This document shows positions 1-9,637 of a stretch of 64,000 bases of DNA, piece after piece (the first letter of the stretch is position 1; each line of letters opens with the position of its first letter). The translations under genes and the position numbers were made by a program. The notes under the pieces are model-generated. The model ran no database searches, had not been told where the DNA came from, and saw only the letters and a list, made by a program, of their open reading frames with translations. The stretch lies in assembly GCA_029532415.1 (NCBI GenBank), contig JAQOTA010000008.1:372001-436000 (forward strand). The letters are read 5' to 3'. The stretch comes from Marasmius tenuissimus (lineage: Eukaryota > Basidiomycota > Agaricomycetes > Agaricales > Marasmiaceae).

Positions 1-1640
1 ATGCGAGCTCGAGGATCCGAAGGCTCGACTACTCGAGTGAGAACCTGTGTATATTTCGGCTTGCTGCTACCATTATATCTTAGACACAATCAATGGACAA
101 ATGATTCGGTAATATGTTCCGTGAGCTAGATTTTAGTGGGGTTGGAGGAGGCAGGTATCGGTGATGCACTAAGGTGAAAATGATTTTTCATCCTTCCTTC
201 ACACTCACGGGAATATCTCTCTGAATTGTGTTTTGCTTCTTCTAGGGTCCGAATTCTCGGCGGGATGGATGTTGTTCCGCATGTCGGATTTACAGACAAT
301 GGTAGTCAATATAGTCAGGTGATGTGGATGCATCAGCAAACCTACATCGGTATTATGGGTATTGTAGAATACGATAATACCCATTCGTAATACCATACCA
401 GTAGGTATTGTATAATGTATCCTAAATATTATAAAATACCGTATAAGACCATCTATCTTGCACAAGACCAAAGGGTTTGAGCGGGCAATGCACCGAAATA
501 CGGCTCATAATACGACTTGAGGCGCACACAATACAGACACAATATTATTCAATACGGACGGAAAAGGACGAAAAATAATTGTATTTGGGGCTATATACGT
601 TACAAAGAGACAGATCTATTATCACAATACATATAACGGACCATATACCAGCACAACTACCCCTCGACTATTCTCTGAGCTCATCTTTGTACTTTGCGCG
701 CCGAAGATAGCTAATGGAGGCAGGTCAGAAAAAGCGCACACCGAGAGAAGGTAGTGGACACACCTAATTGGTAGCAAACAAGTGGAGGGTGCAAGTGAGG
801 ATTTGAGCTGTGGAGGGCGTTGAAACATAAACTGAGATGTAAATGAACACACACAATGATGTCGTTGAGGGTAGCTTGCAAAGGTTGCCTTTGCTAACAT
901 GTTTTGATGTTACAAGTAGGTCAGAAGCTAGTTGAAAGCGCAACATGAATTGGAATACATACTTTGAGGACTATCCGGCAGCCTTGAGCAGAGGTTCCAA
1001 CCCAGAGAGGATATCGTTGATTGAATGGTGAATAGATCGACTGTGGTTGCCTTAACCGCTGGAAAAGCCCTGCATGGAGTGAAGACAGCAGTTTCAGTAA
1101 GTGGGCTTGAGGAGAGGACATGGAGTCCACGCACCTTGTGACTAACACTGGAATCACATAGACCTACAAATTCGACGCGACATAGATATTGAATTTGAGG
1201 GCAGGGGGGAATGGGACGGGCATAGGACTAAGGATGAACAAAAAGGTCCGCCCATCGGGCCGGGTAACTATGTAGGGCGTGAAAGCCACTCGGAAGTTGC
1301 CGAGAAACTGTGCAGTTCCAAATATTTTCACACTACATAAATCGAGCCGCACCATATATTTCTCTTCAGATGCTAAGTTCAACTTGAACCACTCAGGTCA
1401 GATATAATAATGTATAATATTGGATAGTCTACATATTACTTGTTGTACAAATTGTATAAGTGCTTTAGCTTGAGAAGCCGACTGGCCTGTGAGTATGTCT
1501 TACGGACGTTGTGTTCGTATTGCGTGCAGCTTGCGGGGTGAACTAGGTATTGCGCGTATTTGGCTTCAAATCAGTAATACTCACAAGACTTAAAAGCCGC
1601 CTAATACTTGTGTAGCTTTGCTGATGTGTGAACTATTAAA
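1..1640. other. No recognisable gene
   Basis: Only short frames occur on both strands and none resembles a protein I know. An imperfect hairpin built from GGTATTATGGGTATT and its complement, with a 3-nt bulge, lies at about 349-396 in a TAATACC-rich patch. A minus-strand frame at 1164-1382 is open for 72 codons but has no supporting homologue here. Confidence 0.5.
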
Positions 1641-1746
1641 CTAAGATAGACTTCAAAGTTCCATAGTTATGGCCTCCGCTGTATATAGATTGGGTCTCCT
1701 CAATTCCTTAAATTTCTCAGTCGCTGCAATTGTCTCGACCTTTGAG

Positions 1747-4389
1747 TCAGTGCTCCTCCTCTGAGGGCTGGTGGGTACTGCCTTCCTTCTTACTCCGTTG
1801 AAAGCCAACAAAGATACGTTGACAGTGATTGGCCAAAGTGCTGCGAAAAGATCGAATACGATTCGAGGCTTTGCGCATTGCAGGTCGGTGGGGCTTGCTC
1901 TCATCGCCGGGCGAACTTGGTATTGGTGCGAGTACGTGGTCGTTCAGTGATGTACTGAATTTAGAATGGCGCTCAAACAGTCCTGTTTTGTGCAGCACAT
2001 GCTCCTTGAGACCTTTTGCAACCTCTTGGATCGGTGGTGGAGGGGCAGGAGTGGCCACTGAGACTCTTGAGAATGGAGATTGAGCTGGAGATTGCAAGGG
2101 AACATACCAGCTTCAACTTCATGATGGGCAACTACTTCGAGCGCTTGATCAAGGGGATGCTTCATATTGGTCGGCATATCATTGTTGCTGGAACTATCTG
2201 GTTCTTGGCCGGAAGAAGCCACGACTGTGAGGTTAAAACAATTCAGCAGTTGTACGATGAGAAATGGTGGAGACGACTCGCCTTCGGCATCCAGTGACTT
2301 GGCGGAGCTATTGAGGTCTTGACCCGCGTTCAGTTCTTCGATAACGTTGGTCCTCGGGTTGTGAGGATCACCTATTTTTACAGGCATGAAGCTAACACCA
2401 TTTTTGTAGAACAGAGTCGAGACAATGCTTACCATGGATCAACTCGGGGTACCCATATGCTTGCGCATATTCCCTTCCGTCTAGTGGGCATTTATTTCTT
2501 TGCAGATGATCTCGAACAAGTTTATAATCAACTCGGTTCCATGACGAACCAACCCACGTATGGAATTCAAGGCGGGGAATACCATATGATGCCCAGTCAT
2601 CTTCACAAATGACACTATGTCCTTTTGGATCTGAGGACCAGTAGAATGAGGGATAGGGAAGTGGATAGCGGATACAGTATAGGTTGTTGATTTTTCTGAG
2701 AGGGATAGGTGGAACGAAAAGATACACTGGAATGGAGGATATTGCGGCATTGTGGTGGAAGTTGCCGACAAGGGAGAATCCAACACCATCAATAAATACT
2801 TGGCGGAATCATTCATCAGTCAGGGGAAGGTTTAAGATTGTAAAAGGAAAGCTACCCAGGTCATTTTCAGGATCATGACAGTCTTCAAAAAACGGGACAG
2901 ACTGGCTGAGGTAGGCGAGGCAAAGTTGGAGTGGATTTGAATAGCCCAGAGAGAAGTGGAGGTCTAATCGGTTACAGTCGGTGTTTCGGAAGGAGAGATC
3001 CACACGGGAGGGGACTGGACAAATCAGCGGAAGTGGGGATGAAATGGGTGAAGAACATACCAGTGGAAGAGTAGCTGGCTTTAACATTGGCAGTATAATT
3101 CTCACAGTACCAGTCGGGAGAATGGGCGGAGGCAAGGTAAGCAAGAATCTCGGGTTTGGTGCGGTCAACAACAGTCCCAAAATTCAAATAACCGTGTCGT
3201 GCAAAGTCTGACAAGTCCTTAACGTGCCTTGTCTCTCCAAATGATGCAATTGGATACAAGAAGTCGCCAAGTTGCTCCTCAAAACAGGCAACAATCTCAT
3301 CAGTGTCGAGTTGTGGAGGTGTGTCTTGGCACAGCGGGGTTCCTGAATAGTAGATTGGATCGAGAGTGTCATTGTTGTCCGGTGGTAAGATTGCGGCGGA
3401 AGCCACATCGTACTGCCAAGCGTGGGTTCTGGGGTTAAACGTCCAAAGATTCCGCCTGTACGACACCTGTGTTCTATTATTAGACAGTCGGCGCTATAAA
3501 TATTTCACTTACCGGAATCGTCAATGTATTGTCGTTGTCCAAAGCATCGAACGAGGATTGCTATGGCTTACCTGATTAGCAGAGTCCAAATGATGAAAGG
3601 TCAAACATACCTGGGTATACCAAAGGTAGTACCAGACACTCCACTTCCCTTCCGACATAAATTGGGAAGCATATTTTTCTCCATCCGCGAATTCTATAAC
3701 AAACAATATCAGCGCCTCACCCGAACCTGGCAAAAAGCAGCCCCACCGTCGTGAACAATGAACATCGGTCGCTCTGACCACCCCAAACCAACCAGTTGGG
3801 GAAACAGCGGTGATCTGATAGAGGGAGGTTGAGTGATTCTTTGGTGGCTAACAGGCATTCAAATACCGTCGAGATGACAACTCCCGGCACAATCGCTCCA
3901 CTATCTGCGGTACCTGATGAGTTATTCCATATTTCAGACTCTCTCAAAGTGCACTCACTGTGTTCATATCTTCCGCTTGATCCTCGTTCATCACCTCAAC
4001 TGCTATGCTGGTAAATCCTCCCGAGAGTCCCAGGATTTCAACGTGCTGCACATTCTTTCGAATCATAATTACCTTGGATTGTGATTGCTGCAGTTCCCCG
4101 GATATTGGTCCCCGCTGTCGAGCGTCCACAGTAACATTGAGAACTTCTGAAGACACGTCTCTCCGAACAACAATATCGCCTATGGGTATCTTTCTGTAGA
4201 TATTCCCAGACTAGAATTTGACGTCAGCTATGACTATCTTCTGCATGTACATATGCGTACCAATTTGACCCACGGGGGCTCTCTCCCCGAATTGCTGAAG
4301 ATATATTGGTCCCTGCCAGCGATCTGGAAAGCGGCACGGTCACCGATTTGAAAGTTGCTCGCGTTCGGGAATAAACTGCTCCCAGCCAT
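1747..4389 (-). pseudogene. Multi-exon family, copy A (nonsense-mutated)
   Basis: This is the first of four related loci in the window, all on the minus strand. The start at 4389 gives MAGSSLFPNASN, followed by IGDRAAFQIAGRDQ, as in copies B and D. Splicing that parallels copy B joins the N-terminal exon, an exon beginning just before YRKIPIGD, a module with FPQLVGLGW (the intron before it, GTATTT...ATCAG, is shared by all copies), a long exon beginning VSYRRNLW, and the C-terminal exons with CSDPxGH-like and LIHG motifs. The last exon carries a proline-rich linker and ends at 1747. One in-frame TGA at 2809-2811 (minus strand) replaces a residue that is His in copy B. This would remove about the last third, so the copy is probably dead unless the base is an assembly error. 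Function is unknown. The N-terminal signature resembles large hypothetical-protein families expanded in Agaricomycetes, from memory only. Confidence 0.65.
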
Positions 4390-4745
4390 TCTGGTAGTAT
4401 TGAAAACAAGCGAGTATTGTAATAGGGATAAGCAACGGGCAACTTGATGAGCAAGAGCAAGACACAAAGCGTTGACCGTGAACTCTTATGTGAAAAATGC
4501 TACCAGCCCCATGACCTATGTGCTGTGTTCGACGTTGCTATTCCATCATCCAGTACTGTCGAGCAGTTTTATGACTGATGGCGGGAGATGGTGGCACTTT
4601 TTCCATGATTTTTATCCATGATCGCTCCTAAATTGTAGGGCCGACCTGGATTAAGGGGAATGGTTAGAGCAGGGAAGTCAGTCTAGCAAATTGTCTAGCC
4701 ATGGTCGAGAAAGTCAAATGAAGCCTCTGGAATTTCAAATGGAGC
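4390..4745. other. Upstream region of copy A
   Basis: This stretch precedes the start codon of copy A. I see no gene in it, and no promoter motif that I would defend. Confidence 0.4.
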
Positions 4746-4754
4746 ATGAACTTA

Positions 4755-5390
4755 CCACGGCATGCTCCATTTGATCTGTCAACAACAATAGTAACAGTCA
4801 GAGTTGAGTTGACCGCGCGGTCAACTCGCGATCATAACGAGATCAAAATTTCGTCCAAATCATTGAATCTCATTTCGACTGCGTTCAACCCTGACCACCC
4901 TCTATCCAGCTCCCCTGTATCCCCTGTACTAGGATCATAGAACTCAACTTTTTGTGCATAGTATCAATGTGGGTGTACCTCTGTCATACCATAGATTCTT
5001 GTGTGTGCTTGGTCTTGTTCTTGCTGTCAGGTGTGGCAGGACTCAGTTCTTTATCTTGATGATTTTTCTGACTACTAAAGGCCATTGAAGGTACCTAGAC
5101 AGTAGAGATAGGCTTGACGAGAGCCTTAAAAGACGGATTGGGAAATGTTATGTTAGCCATGAAAAACAATAAATAAATAAATAGTTGCATGGAGGCCTGT
5201 ATCTAGCTTGATTGCAGTCAAGTGTGTTTGCTTGACTCCAGAGTCGACCGAAAAAAGTCGCGATCAAAACTCGGTCAAGACTTGACCGAGTATTCACTCG
5301 AAAATTTGATCGACAGTTTGACCCCCCTTTGATCTCAACTCTGACCGTCGCTAGATATTAGTAGAAGAACAAACTCGATCAAATCGTACC
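4755..5390. repeat. TIR element candidate with TTGATC/GTCAACTC motifs
   Basis: Both ends carry inverted blocks. ATTTGATC is followed by CAGAGTTGAG on the left, and the reverse complement of the right end reads ATTTGATC followed by GGTCAGAGTTGAG. The interior repeats TTGACC/GGTCAA and GATCAAA motifs in both orientations, including a perfect GAGTTGACC-GCGC-GGTCAACTC palindrome near 4806. There is no coding potential. The exact termini and a target duplication are not clear, so the type is not assigned. Confidence 0.4.
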
Positions 5391-5440
5391 GTGCTGTGCT
5401 GTGCTCCTCGTGTGCTCCTCATGTCAAAAATGATGCCTAC

Positions 5441-5482
5441 TATCCCTTGTGAATCACTATCCCTTGTGATTCACAAGGGATA
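5441..5482. repeat. Perfect 17-bp inverted repeat, 8-nt loop
   Basis: TATCCCTTGTGAATCAC is followed by an 8-nt spacer, TATCCCTT, and then the exact reverse complement. The spacer repeats the start of the arm. It could form a stable hairpin or cruciform; no gene end lies next to it. Confidence 0.7.
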
Positions 5483-5967
5483 TGTGAATGACTTTCCAGG
5501 GCGCCCTGTATCGATATGGAGGAGTTACAAAAGTCCCGATGAGTGCTTTTCTAGCCTAGCGATTGAAATTCTATGTAGACTTGACCACTGTCATCAGACA
5601 CCGGCCTATGTATGGTCCACAGCAAGATCCGTTAGCCGCCTGTTCTGGCGACCATGATCCCGATCGTTATATTATCCGTCTGAAATTGAGTTGAACCAAA
5701 TCACAGGATCGTACCCGCGAAGCCAAATCAGCGCTTGTTTCTTTTGGGAGTGTTCATAGCTATTAGCTTTGAATGGCGCCCGAAATACTCAGAAAAAGTC
5801 AAGTCTGGCATTGCAAGTCAACGTGAAGCCAGTCAATTTGTCCTGTACTCACAACTATGCTCAGTCGGGTGCTTGATCTTGAATTTTTTTTCCATAAATA
5901 ACATGGAAGACCCATTCGAGATCAAGGAAAACTGCCGCAGGCTGCTGAGTCTGGAAAGAGGGCGTGC

Positions 5968-6140
5968 AATCCTGTGGTCGGTACTTTCATGACCAGAGAG
6001 CTTTGCGAGAGGTTTTCATCCCTTGTTGATCGAAACCGGACGTTTGGTTGTACAACCACGAATTCAAGCGGAGTTTGAATCAGCGTAGATCAACCGCTGC
6101 ACCCAATTGGAAACTTCGTGTGTTTCCTTGACTCCACCAT
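5968..6140. repeat. Segment shared with 60729-61215
   Basis: Two blocks match the right side of the window. The first contains CCAGAGAGCTTTGCGAGAGG and CCCTTGTTGATCG. The second contains TTCAAGCGGAG and AGATCAACCGC. Here the blocks are close together, whereas at 60.7-61.2 kb they are separated by about 330 bp, so this copy appears internally deleted. No frame is convincingly shared, so I treat it as a duplicated relic. Confidence 0.5.
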
Positions 6141-6149
6141 GTCCATGGT

Positions 6150-7487
6150 TTGGAAGGCCTACATTCTCGTTCAATTCTCGTTTTCCTCTCTCAGTTTGAC
6201 GGCACAGTATACCTTTTGTAGCTCGTTCGACAAGTTTACATTTCTCAGCGCAAGCTCAGGCTCGAGTTCGAGTTCGGTACCCTGTACCCCTGTTCGCCTG
6301 TTCGCCTGGATTATATCGAAGTACGTTTGGAGGTAAGCCAGTTCTTTATTTTCCCTTTCGTACTCGTGCAATGCTGACAGAATTGCTCAGAGCCCTCCGA
6401 ACCTGGGGCACCTTCTTCCAATCTGGGCTTCGCACGCCACGACCCATTCTTGATATCCCTCGTCTCTGTAACCCGGAACTTCAACGATCAAACTGATGAC
6501 TTGACTCCGCTTGAGTCACGTCCGCCGATATGTTATTGGGGGCAATGTTCACTGGTACCTTCTACCTTGTCATATCCGAGAATGATAGCTCAAAGTTTCC
6601 GGCGTCCTTCCGTCGATGGAGTATCTCGTACTTGTCTGGAGGCAGAAAGTATGAAAGGAGGTTCTGGGGACGAAATAGGCATGGTGAATTGCTCAGTCGA
6701 CTTCTTCCTTTAGTTCTCACTGCTGACATGTCTATTGGTGGCTCCTGCGCCCAAGTGATGGACACCAATCTCACCGCTCAAGTACAGAACTTATCACGAG
6801 AGTTAAAGACACTCGATGGTCAGAGCGACGTCTCATCCGCCACAAAGATAAACATCGCAGCCGATGATTCTGCGGTGAAGATACCAAGCGTGCGCTCTGA
6901 AGCCCTGTCGTTATCATATTCGGGCTTACCAGTATCCCTTCGGAACGCCAGGAAGCGTCACCAACAATTCAGTTTACCTGAGACCGAGAAGGAAACATGC
7001 CACTGCATTTCGCGGATAGTCATTTAAGAGTTGGCCGCGCGCTACTCGTCGCCAATATCTCTGCTGATAAGGCGTTATAAGCGGGTGTTTGAGCTCTAAT
7101 ACGAGCCGACATTGACGAGTTGAGTTCTTTCAGTGAGTGTTACCCTCGATTCAGTGGTGTCGTCTCAAGCTGACGTTCGTGCACATTCCAATGAGTTCAG
7201 GCTGCGTAGCGTAACCTATGTTGTCAAGGAGAATACATCCAAAATCTGAGTGGTGTGTTTTTGGATCTTACGGCTCCTCGAGCTCGGGTATTCCTCGAAT
7301 CAGCCTAAAACGGCTTTTTACCGGGTTTCTTGCGCAGGATATTGATGTTGTACAGGACTTTGGTGGCTCACAAGATGGCCAGGCTCGAGACCTGGCCTTC
7401 TTCTACGAATATCTGAATTACCCTAGTTTGTGCCATCTAGAAAGACGAGATAAACATAAGAGTGTTGAAGAGCGACGACAAATCGGG
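6150..7487. other. Unassigned region with weakly coding-like frames
   Basis: A plus-strand frame is open from 6530 to 7027 (165 codons). Another from 7218 has a hydrophilic stretch (GQARDLAFFYEYLNYP) that runs straight into the TIR element starting at 7490, as if a gene fragment had been cut by it. A minus-strand frame at 6171-6371 is Glu/Leu-rich and coiled-coil-like. None is recognised. Confidence 0.3.
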
Positions 7488-7489
7488 TA

Positions 7490-7603
7490 CTGACCTATTT
7501 CACTCAATTTGTTTGGTCACAGGTCACAGGCCTCAAATTTTACAAATAATTTTCGTGTGGTCACAGGGTCACAGGCTCCATACGAATTGGGCCAATATGT
7601 GAC
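7490..7603. repeat. Short TIR element, GTCACAGG family, copy 1
   Basis: The left end, CTGACCTATTTCACTCAAT, is preceded by TA and followed by repeated GGTCACAGG motifs. The right side carries the same motifs inverted, ending near CCATACGAATTGGGCC. The same terminal and subterminal words recur at 8255-9110, 28262-28404 and 32948-33271. The TA at the edge suggests a Tc1/mariner-type target site. There is no coding capacity. Confidence 0.5.
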
Positions 7604-8254
7604 CAAAAATTACATATGTCAGTTTCTCATCACTACCGTTCTTCGCAGCTCTAATCTACCTATGTACGCCAAACTTTATCACTTCTTCCGCCGAGATTTC
7701 CCTTTCAGTACTGCCTCAAGCCCCTCGCGAGTCACTGTTGAGTGCAAGATTTTCATCTTGATCATCGGCGTGCCTCCACCGATCCGCGCCAACGTACAAC
7801 ATATATGGCCGCCGGATCTTTTTAGGTTTGTCCTCCTTTCATTTTTCCCTTCCAAAACCACGGGTTCATTCTCTTCCAGACTGATGCTCTCGGTCCCAAA
7901 TCTCAGTACCCGAGCTCGGGCGATGATACGAGACTCGGAACAAGAATTAGCTGGTAACAGACATTGTATTGCTAGGGAGGAGGTATTTGCGGAGATTGAG
8001 GGGTATTGCAAGCAGCTCTTGAACATTGAGGAGTATCATTGTAGACGGTAGTGAGTAACAGGTGGGCATGCGGTGAAACAAAAAAAATCTTCCTACTGAC
8101 TGGACTGCGCTGGAAGGCCAGGTTGGATTTGCCTCTAAGTATATTCCTGATGAGAACACTGTGTTATAGCTACCCAAAAGCTTATCGGACGTTTGAATTC
8201 TGAGAAGAGGGTGCTTGAGAAGGTTTGAGGGTTCATTCGAGTTCTGAATATCTC
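7604..8254. other. Region between two small TIR elements
   Basis: A minus-strand frame is open at 7679-8026 (115 codons, Arg/Lys-rich, no recognised motif). No splice partners or homologues are seen in the window, so I do not call a gene. Confidence 0.3.
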
Positions 8255-8296
8255 TAAATGGTCACAGGTCACACGGTGGTCATACGAATTCACATA

Positions 8297-9053
8297 CAGT
8301 TGAATACCTCATATGGAATATGGTCGGTTCCGCCCAAACCGTATTCCATATGGCGGATATTCCAGTCCAAAAAATTCATTTTTTCTGTTCTTTTCTCTTC
8401 AATCTACATGTGTAATAGACATAGGAGGTAATTCTAGGTGGATACGATCATTTACGAGCAAAAAGTACTAATTTGAGTTTGTGACTTGGCAGCCTCCACT
8501 TTGTGTGAAGACAAGAGCTCCTGCTGGGCGTACCACAAAATAACGGACAATGTCAATTTGCCTTATCGCAGGATTGGCTTCAGCATAAGCAAAAACTTCA
8601 AGCCAGTCTGAAAGAGTAAGATCTTGCTTTGTTTCTGTCAGAGGTTTAGCAGTGGTTTTCGGTGTTTTGGAGGATGATTTGTGAGACTTAGAGGGTTTAT
8701 GATGAGCAGGAGGCTTTTGATTCTCGCGCAGTTTGTGAGTTTTCTCAGTTACGAGGCCTGCCATGGGCATAGTGTGGATGGAAGACATACATTAGACTTG
8801 AGATACTAAAATTGAGCTCTCATGGCAACAAGAACTTCGTGCGATCAAGTTTTTGCCTTATTTCAGTAAGCGAGATACCCATTTGGGCTATTACTGCCAC
8901 CACCCCATGGAATATTTAACCCGGATTCCGTATTCCATATTCCGGATGACATAAACTTGGAATATCCCCGCATCCCCAACCTCGTTCCACGGAAATTGTA
9001 TTCCAGACTACGGATATTCCATATGACCTTATTCCATATGAGGTATTCAACTG
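8297..9053 (-). mobile_element. Non-autonomous pogo-type (Tc1/mariner) element, copy 1
   Basis: The element is 757 bp and flanked by TA on both sides (8295-8296 and 9054-9055). Its ends are inverted repeats starting CAGTTGAATACCTCAT; the first 24 or so bases match before a single difference. An equally long copy lies at 46947-47703. It carries a C-terminally truncated transposase N-terminus on the minus strand. TA target duplication, CAGT-type ends and the HTH fragment together point to the pogo/Fot1 branch of Tc1/mariner. It cannot move itself and would need a transposase supplied in trans. Confidence 0.75.
8468..8788 (-). pseudogene. Truncated transposase N-terminus (CENP-B/psq-type HTH)
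   Basis: The 106-codon frame starts MSSIHTMPMAG and has a Lys/Ser-rich leader. At residues about 58-98 it has LTLSDWLEVFAYAEANPAIR followed by QIDIVRYF and a segment ending FTQS. That layout resembles the N-terminal helix-turn-helix of CENP-B/Tigger/pogo transposases, in which FTQS is normally followed by the rest of the DNA-binding region. Here the frame ends 10 residues later (GGCQVTNSN), so the DDE catalytic domain is missing. The second copy of the element has an in-frame stop in place of the Gln before DLTL. Family assignment is from memory of the motif. Confidence 0.55.
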
Positions 9054-9110
9054 TATTCGTATGAAATGGTCACTGGTCACAGCCCATACGAATTGAGTTA
9101 AATAGGTCAG

Positions 9111-9274
9111 TACGTGTATGTGTGTATTTTGAAGTTGAATCAACATCTTTCCAACGTGTTTGTAGTTTAACAGACACGCAATTGCCTGGCTCGCCACCTG
9201 AGACATATTACTCGGAGGCTAGATGATATAGTACGGTGGCAATATTCCCCGAGTAGTTGGTTCTACCCTCATCG
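9111..9274. other. Short spacer left of copia-1
   Basis: About 160 bp separate the small TIR element from the copia LTR. I see no feature, and no sequence here matches the right flank of copia-1, consistent with loss of that element's outer 5' end. Confidence 0.4.
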
Positions 9275-9595
9275 TGATGAGCCGGCATGACGCCTAGCGC
9301 AGAGGACTACAACATAGCTATACTACTACTTACCAGAGAGGAGTTTAGAGAGGTAGAGGCGAGACGTAGAAGCTCAAGCACACTATCGATTCAAGTAGAG
9401 AACTACAAGCTTATATACATGTAGATACAATAGAGTTACCATATAGGGACGACAATAGGAATTGTACATATGAGCATATAGAACAATGAAGAATGGAACA
9501 ATAGCGAATGCATTGTCCCGCATAATGCAATGGCGGGAAGTATGAACCGGGACTTCGGATATACCGGGATCTAATTATAGTCCACAGATTCAACA
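9275..9595 (-). repeat. 3' LTR of copia-1 (321 bp)
   Basis: On the minus strand it begins TGTTGAATC and ends GGCTCATCA, the usual TG...CA termini. A TATATAAGC box at 9409-9417 is a plausible U3 promoter element. It matches both LTRs of copia-2. Confidence 0.9.
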
Positions 9596-9607
9596 CACCC
9601 CCTCGCT
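9596..9607 (-). other. Polypurine tract of copia-1
   Basis: AGCGAGGGGGTG lies directly before the TGTTGAATC start of the 3' LTR on the minus strand, the expected place for plus-strand priming. The same tract is kept in copia-2. Confidence 0.8.
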
Positions 9608-9637
9608 AAGTGCAGCTGAAAAGCGCATCTGAGCGAA

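Larger units (their letters stand above)
8255..9110. repeat. GTCACAGG-family TIR element, copy 2, split by a pogo-type element
   Basis: The right end reads CAATTCGTATGG on the complementary strand and closes with GGTCAG|TA, matching the left end of copy 1. The left end (around ATGGTCACAGGTCACACGG) is degenerate. Removing the 757-bp element at 8297-9053 and one TA restores a continuous stretch rich in GGTCACAGG words, so the pogo-type element landed inside this one. Confidence 0.45.

Noticed and set aside
3717..3947. Apparent one-base frameshift in copies A and B before FPQLVGLGW
   Set aside because: A GTAT...CAG intron of about 52 nt, present at the same place in A, B and D, restores the frame in A and B. 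Only D has a real shift there.
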